Shown in pieces: positions 5,249-8,938 of a stretch of DNA of 8,938 nt; position 1 is the first letter of the stretch, and each line of letters opens with the position of its first letter. Location: contig JAHJRK010000300.1 of NCBI GenBank assembly GCA_018830925.1, positions 1-8,938 of the forward strand, written 5' to 3'. The DNA is from Pseudomonadota bacterium (GTDB lineage Bacteria > Desulfobacterota > Desulfobacteria > Desulfobacterales > RPRI01). The notes below the pieces were generated by a model. That model had not been told where the DNA came from and ran no database searches. It saw only the letters and a program-made list of their open reading frames with translations. The position numbers and the translations under genes were made by a program.

Positions 5249-6347
5249 TTAAGCCTTTCGCGAGAGAAGGACGCCCTCTATGAAGGGATCTATCGCCCCG
5301 TCAAGAACGCTGCTAACATTTCCCGTTTCAAGATTTATCCTGTGATCTTTTATCATCTGGTAAGGATGCAGCACATATGACCTTATCTGGCTCCCCCAGG
5401 CTATCTCTTCCTTGTTGTCGTGCATCTCCTGCATTTTATCATCCTGCTTCTGCTTCTCAAGCTGATACAGGCGGGATTTGAGAACGGACATCGCCATCTC
5501 CTTGTTTCTGTGCTGGGATCTTTCCTGCTGGCACTGGACGACTATTCCTGTCGGAGCGTGCGTAATCCTGACAGCGCTGCTTGTTTTGTTGACGTGCTGA
5601 CCGCCGGCGCCGCTTGCCCTGAATACATCAATCCTGAGATCCTTTTCGTCGATATCGACTTCTATATTGTTATCCAGTTCAGGATATACGAATACCGAAG
5701 CAAAGGAAGTGTGCCTCTTCCCGTTTGCATTGAAAGGGGAAATTCTTACGAGGCGGTGAACCCCTATCTCGGTTTTCAAGTATCCATATGCATATTCACC
5801 CTCGGCTGTGAAAGTCACGCTTTTGATTCCCGCCTCATCACCGGGCTGAAAATCGATAAGGGTAAACTTGTAGCCCTTTCTTTCAACCCATCTCGCGTAC
5901 ATCCTGAAAAGAATCTCGGCCCAGTCCTGAGCCTCGGTTCCTCCTGCCCCTGCGTTGATCGAAACTATGGCATTGTTCTGGTCATCTGCACCGTCGAGCA
6001 TGAGGTCAAGAGAGTATTTTTTTATTTTTTCTCTGATATTCTGAAGCTGACGGGAAACATCTTCAATGGTTTTTGAGTCTGATTCTTCAATTGCCAGATT
6101 AAACAGGATTTCGATCTCTTCAAAATCGATGGTCAGCTTCCTGAAATTTTCTATTTTGCCTGAAAGGAGGGTTCTCTCCTTAAGAAGCGGTGTCGCCTTC
6201 TCATGGCTTTCCCAGAAATTATCTTTCGAGATGAGAAATTCTATTTCTTCTAATCTTTTTTCCTTGTTGTCGAAGTCAAAGATAGTCTTTCAGTTCTGCT
6301 AATTTCTGGCCCATTTCCTTTATGTTCTGTTTTAAGTCTATAGACAT
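5249..6347 (-). CDS. prfB: peptide chain release factor 2 (RF2), expressed by programmed +1 frameshift
   Basis: RF2 recognises UGA and UAA stop codons and triggers peptidyl-tRNA hydrolysis. Translation starts at the ATG at 6347, preceded by a strong GGAGG (6360-6356) with an eight-base spacer. It reads 23 codons in frame zero to an in-frame UGA (6278-6276), then slips +1 at CUU UGA C and continues from GAC at 6277 to the stop at 5249. The full product is 365 residues, the same as typical RF2. In the complete protein the SPF codon-recognition motif falls at about residues 203-205 and the catalytic GGQ (GAGGQHVNKTSSAVR) at about 248-250. The first part is a predicted helical, charged N-terminal domain. 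A gene caller ignoring recoding would report only a fragment starting at an internal methionine (6001). It lies 50 bases after lnt and 23 bases before the HD gene. Confidence 0.97.
6275..6281 (-). promoter_or_regulatory. prfB programmed +1 frameshift site (CUU UGA C)
   Basis: The heptamer CUUUGAC with the UGA as codon 24 is the conserved autoregulatory slip site of RF2 genes: scarce RF2 slows termination at UGA and the ribosome shifts forward one base. The upstream bases read GAAAGACUAU, where E. coli has AGGGGGUAU. The internal Shine-Dalgarno-like stimulator is therefore much weaker here, while its position before the CUU is otherwise alike. Confidence 0.95.
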
Positions 6348-6355
6348 GGTGTGTT

Positions 6356-6360
6356 CCTCC
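6356..6360 (-). promoter_or_regulatory. Shine-Dalgarno sequence of prfB
   Basis: GGAGG with an eight-base spacer precedes the ATG at 6347. It is the best ribosome-binding site in the window and fixes the start of the short frame-zero part of RF2, which no long open frame would reveal. Confidence 0.85.
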
Positions 6361-6397
6361 CTATATTTTATTTGTATCAATATTATCGAAAAAGCTG

Positions 6398-7942
6398 TTA
6401 TTGAGCCCTAATTATTTTATTTTTTATCAGGAATGCCAATATTGCTGCCGCAAGGCAGGCAAGCGCAAAAATATCCCCGAACCGTGTGTAAAAAGTTATC
6501 TCCTTTAAAACAGGAACGCTTTTTGTCATTACAGCATTTTCAAAAAGGGGCGTTGAACCGATTATCCTGCCTGCCGGGTCGATAAAGCCGCTTATTCCCG
6601 TGTTGGCCGCTCTTACTAAAGCGCGCCTGTTTTCAACCGCCCTGAATACCGCCATGGAAAAATGCTGATACGGCGCGCTTGTTCTCCCGTACCACGCGTC
6701 GTTTGTCATATTCACAAGCAGGCCGGCGCCGTTTATTACCTCCGCCCTTGATAGATAGGGGAAAATCAATTCATAACATATCAGAACGCCGATGCTGTGT
6801 CCATTCAGACTGACCGTGCTGCCTTTTCTGCCGGAGGAGAAATCTCCCACCTGCTCGACTATTTTCCCGAGAAACGGCAGCCATTTTTTTAAAGGCACAT
6901 ATTCGCCGAAAGGAACCAGATGAACCTTGTCGTATTTACCGGTAACTTTTCCATCCGGACCGAGCATGTATGCGCTGTTGTAAAATTCAATATTTTTTCC
7001 GTCCCGTATGAATGAAGGGCTGCCGATTAAAAAACCGGTGCCTGTTTCGGTAACCCCGTTTTGTATCTTTTTTGTCAGGTCCTTATCATACAGGAAGTAA
7101 AACGGGGCCGCCGTTTCCGGCCATACGACAAGATCGGGTTTATCCGTTGCAGCCGCACGGGATAGATTTATATATTTTTTTACTGTTGCGTACTGAAATG
7201 CAGGGTCCCATTTTTCCGATTGGCTTATGTTTCCCTGTATAACTGAAATCGTTATCCCGGCTGAATCCGAAACAGCGCTGTCCGTATTTTCAATCCGGCT
7301 TTTCCCGTAATACCAGAAGCCTGCAAGCACAAATATAAATACAAGCAACGATATCGCAACATGGCTTATTGATATCTTTTTCTCATGCGAATGTCTCCCT
7401 GTTACATATATAAAACCGATAAAAAACGCGGCATTCGACATGGCAAGGAGAAAAGATATACCATACGGACCTAATATATCTGAAACCTGTATGATATGCA
7501 ATGACTTATACTGGGAATAAGCGATAAGCTCCCATGGAAAACCGGTAAAAAGAAATGACCGGATATATTCGATAGAAACCCATAAAACAGGGATCATGAA
7601 AAAAGAGAAGAGCGGTCCTGATGATATCCGCGATAACATACCGGAAAACAGGGCTATATACAGGGCAAGATAGAAAGAGAAAAGGAACAATACCGGTACA
7701 CAGAGGTAAGCCGGAAGATGCCCGTAGGTTTTCATGGTGTAAGAAAGCCAGTAGAGCAGTGTAAGGTAATGAACAAGCCCGGTCAGAAGACCCAGCCTGA
7801 AGCTTTGTCTGAATTTCAGGTCTCTTACGGCAATAAGAAGGGGGAGAAGGGCAAACCAGGCAAGCCACGACAATCCGGTTTCAGGGAAAGAGCCTGTGAG
7901 GAGGATACCGCTTACTGCTGCTAATATTATTTTGTGCAACAT
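6398..7942 (-). CDS. lnt: apolipoprotein N-acyltransferase (Lnt)
   Basis: Lnt transfers the third acyl chain from phospholipid to the N-terminal cysteine of lipoproteins at the periplasmic face of the inner membrane, the last step of lipoprotein maturation. Numbering from the TTG three bases before the chosen start, residues about 5-215 hold the usual set of six or more membrane helices. Residues about 230-475 are the carbon-nitrogen hydrolase (nitrilase-like) domain, followed by a last helix at 490-508. The catalytic triad is visible: Glu277 in VVWPETAAPF, Lys340 in YDKVHLVPFGEYVP, and Cys390 in LICYELIFP. Length (514 residues) is normal. The frame also opens with a TTG directly after the FecR-protein stop, but the ATG at 7942 is preferred. 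It follows that gene by three bases, so coupling is likely, and prfB comes 50 bases later. Confidence 0.97.
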   Translation of the reverse strand: MLHKIILAAVSGILLTGSFPETGLSWLAWFALLPLLIAVRDLKFRQSFRLGLLTGLVHYLTLLYWLSYTMKTYGHLPAYLCVPVLFLFSFYLALYIALFSGMLSRISSGPLFSFFMIPVLWVSIEYIRSFLFTGFPWELIAYSQYKSLHIIQVSDILGPYGISFLLAMSNAAFFIGFIYVTGRHSHEKKISISHVAISLLVFIFVLAGFWYYGKSRIENTDSAVSDSAGITISVIQGNISQSEKWDPAFQYATVKKYINLSRAAATDKPDLVVWPETAAPFYFLYDKDLTKKIQNGVTETGTGFLIGSPSFIRDGKNIEFYNSAYMLGPDGKVTGKYDKVHLVPFGEYVPLKKWLPFLGKIVEQVGDFSSGRKGSTVSLNGHSIGVLICYELIFPYLSRAEVINGAGLLVNMTNDAWYGRTSAPYQHFSMAVFRAVENRRALVRAANTGISGFIDPAGRIIGSTPLFENAVMTKSVPVLKEITFYTRFGDIFALACLAAAILAFLIKNKIIRAQ

Positions 7943-7945
7943 CAA

Positions 7946-8899
7946 TTATTCAAGCACCACAGAGCCTGTGTTTGCCTTGGTGTTGGTTCCAGCGGCTATA
8001 TTGGAAGCATTTGTCGCTGTGGAATCATTAATAACGGCTCCTTTAATAGTTGAGCCTTTCACTCTCACAGTGCCGAGGTTTGCTTCGCTTCCTTTCCCGA
8101 TTGCTATATTTGTGACATTATTTCCTGAAAACCTGTTTATAATAACGCTTCCTTCCGATAGCCTGCTTCCCGGAGAAGCCTGAAACTCATTTCGTATCTG
8201 ATTGATCTCTTCAGCCGAGACTTTTACAACAGGGGAGGGAAGAGCGCCTTTTTCGACGAAGGTCTTCTCATAATCTGAAAGGATGGTGAGCTTGTCCGGT
8301 GATAATGTGCTAGCGACTTCAAGGCTTGTTTTTGCAAGTGCTGCTATCTCCGTAAAGCCGGGAGATGTTTTTACTATGAAATCTGACCCCCTGACCCCGG
8401 CAATAGCGGTTTCTGTTCTTACTTTAAACTCAGAGTGTTTGAAACCGGTCAGTTTTGTGACAAGAAAGCGGGCTTTCCCGAGGATCATATTTATGAGTGA
8501 AGACCTTATTCCATTTGCCTGATCATAAACGCTTCCTGAAAGCTCGATGCTGGTTTGGGGAACAAGAATAATTGTGCTGCCGTCGTTTAAAATAGTCTCT
8601 ATACGCCCATTATCCTGAGTAATAATGGTATCTCCTTCAAAAAGAGGGAGATTTTTTTTAGCCCTGTATCCGTATTTCCTGTCCGAATGGATAATGATGA
8701 CATCTGCCTGTACCGAGTAAATTTTTCCAATGGAAGGGCCCTTTCCGGGGAGAAATTTATCTTTAATGACAAGGCCTTCAGGTATCAATGTTTTGGCGTG
8801 TAAAGATCCGGTTAAAAAGGGAAGGCATATTAAGGATAAGACGAATATCTTGAAAACCCCGGTTAATATGGTTTTTTTTAATCTATCGTTTATCATCAT
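7946..8899 (-). CDS. FecR-domain secreted protein with C-terminal repeats
   Basis: The 317-residue product has a basic N-terminus, a hydrophobic core (about residues 11-30) and an SLHAK cleavage-like site near 35, so it is probably exported to the periplasm or envelope. No lipobox is seen. Residues about 85-185 form a FecR domain: GDTIITQDNGRIETILNDGS (89-108), followed by TAIAGVRGSDFIV (164-176). No membrane anchor or partner sigma/anti-sigma gene is visible, so it resembles the stand-alone FecR proteins of deltaproteobacteria rather than the iron-citrate regulator. The C-terminus holds two related blocks of about 28 residues (250-278 and 287-314) sharing GxVI and NIAxG....AN.G.V. It precedes lnt by three bases. 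GGGAG lies four bases before the first ATG (8899) and seven before a second ATG (8896), so the true start could be either. Function unknown. Confidence 0.85.
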   Translation of the reverse strand: MMINDRLKKTILTGVFKIFVLSLICLPFLTGSLHAKTLIPEGLVIKDKFLPGKGPSIGKIYSVQADVIIIHSDRKYGYRAKKNLPLFEGDTIITQDNGRIETILNDGSTIILVPQTSIELSGSVYDQANGIRSSLINMILGKARFLVTKLTGFKHSEFKVRTETAIAGVRGSDFIVKTSPGFTEIAALAKTSLEVASTLSPDKLTILSDYEKTFVEKGALPSPVVKVSAEEINQIRNEFQASPGSRLSEGSVIINRFSGNNVTNIAIGKGSEANLGTVRVKGSTIKGAVINDSTATNASNIAAGTNTKANTGSVVLE

Positions 8900-8938
8900 A
8901 TTTCTCCCGCAGAAAATAGTTTCGTTAACGCACTTATA

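Noticed and set aside
5420..6076. A 218-codon open frame on the plus strand opposite prfB
   Set aside because: It is the complement of a firmly identified RF2 coding region, has no ribosome-binding site of note and its translation resembles no family. Long antisense frames arise by codon bias.
6276..6278. In-frame stop suggesting that prfB is a pseudogene
   Set aside because: The stop is UGA within CUUUGAC at the conserved position, and the +1 frame restores exactly 365 residues. This is programmed recoding.
6348..6397. Promoter between lnt and prfB
   Set aside because: TAAAAT and GATAAT hexamers occur, but neither has a reasonable -35 element at a proper spacing; the gap is AT-rich, so chance matches are expected.
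7506..7868. A 120-codon minus-strand frame inside lnt
   Set aside because: It is an alternate frame of the membrane-domain coding region, and the lnt frame is supported by its full catalytic motif set.
8900..8938. Promoter of the FecR-domain gene
   Set aside because: Only 39 bases are available; a ribosome-binding site is visible, but no -10/-35 pair can be judged.

Overview
All confidently called genes lie on the minus strand, so the biology reads from the high-coordinate end to the low-coordinate end. The gene set (apolipoprotein N-acyltransferase, a FecR-domain exported protein, release factor 2 with a recoding site, de novo/salvage thiamin genes) indicates a Gram-negative bacterium with an outer membrane. 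The lnt-prfB adjacency, the HDIG-type hydrolase, the ThiE-ThiL fusion and the moderate base composition fit a Desulfobacterota (deltaproteobacterial) anaerobe best. That placement is inference from gene order, not from a database comparison. Nothing in the window looks like a prophage, insertion sequence or CRISPR array.

Right part (8899 down to 4665), an envelope and translation cluster: a FecR-domain secreted protein (8899-7946) is followed three bases later by lnt (7942-6398). Then comes prfB (6347-5249), split by the classic in-frame UGA and +1 slip, and a small HD-domain hydrolase (5225-4665). The spacings are short (3, 50, 23 and 46 bases), so this may be one transcript that continues into the first thiamin gene.

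Middle (4618-3026): one continuous 530-codon gene fuses ThiE (thiamin phosphate synthase) to ThiL (thiamin phosphate kinase). One polypeptide therefore joins HMP-PP to thiazole phosphate and converts the product to TPP.

Intergenic leader (3025-2586, 440 bases): it holds a strong stem-loop, a second AT-rich stem-loop, a clear TPP riboswitch aptamer (about 2811-2741), a downstream segment that can pair back onto the 5' side of the aptamer, a pyrimidine-rich tract, and a short degenerate heptanucleotide tandem repeat. 

Left part (2585-67), the riboswitch-controlled salvage operon: thiD (HMP/HMP-P kinase) overlaps cytX (HMP permease, NCS1 family), which is followed six bases later by thiW (membrane S-component thought to import the thiazole moiety). 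Together they would import and activate thiamin precursors, feed the ThiE-ThiL fusion, and be shut down by the end product TPP through the riboswitch. No thiazole kinase (ThiM), thiazole synthase, ThiC or ECF energising module is present; these would have to lie outside the window.
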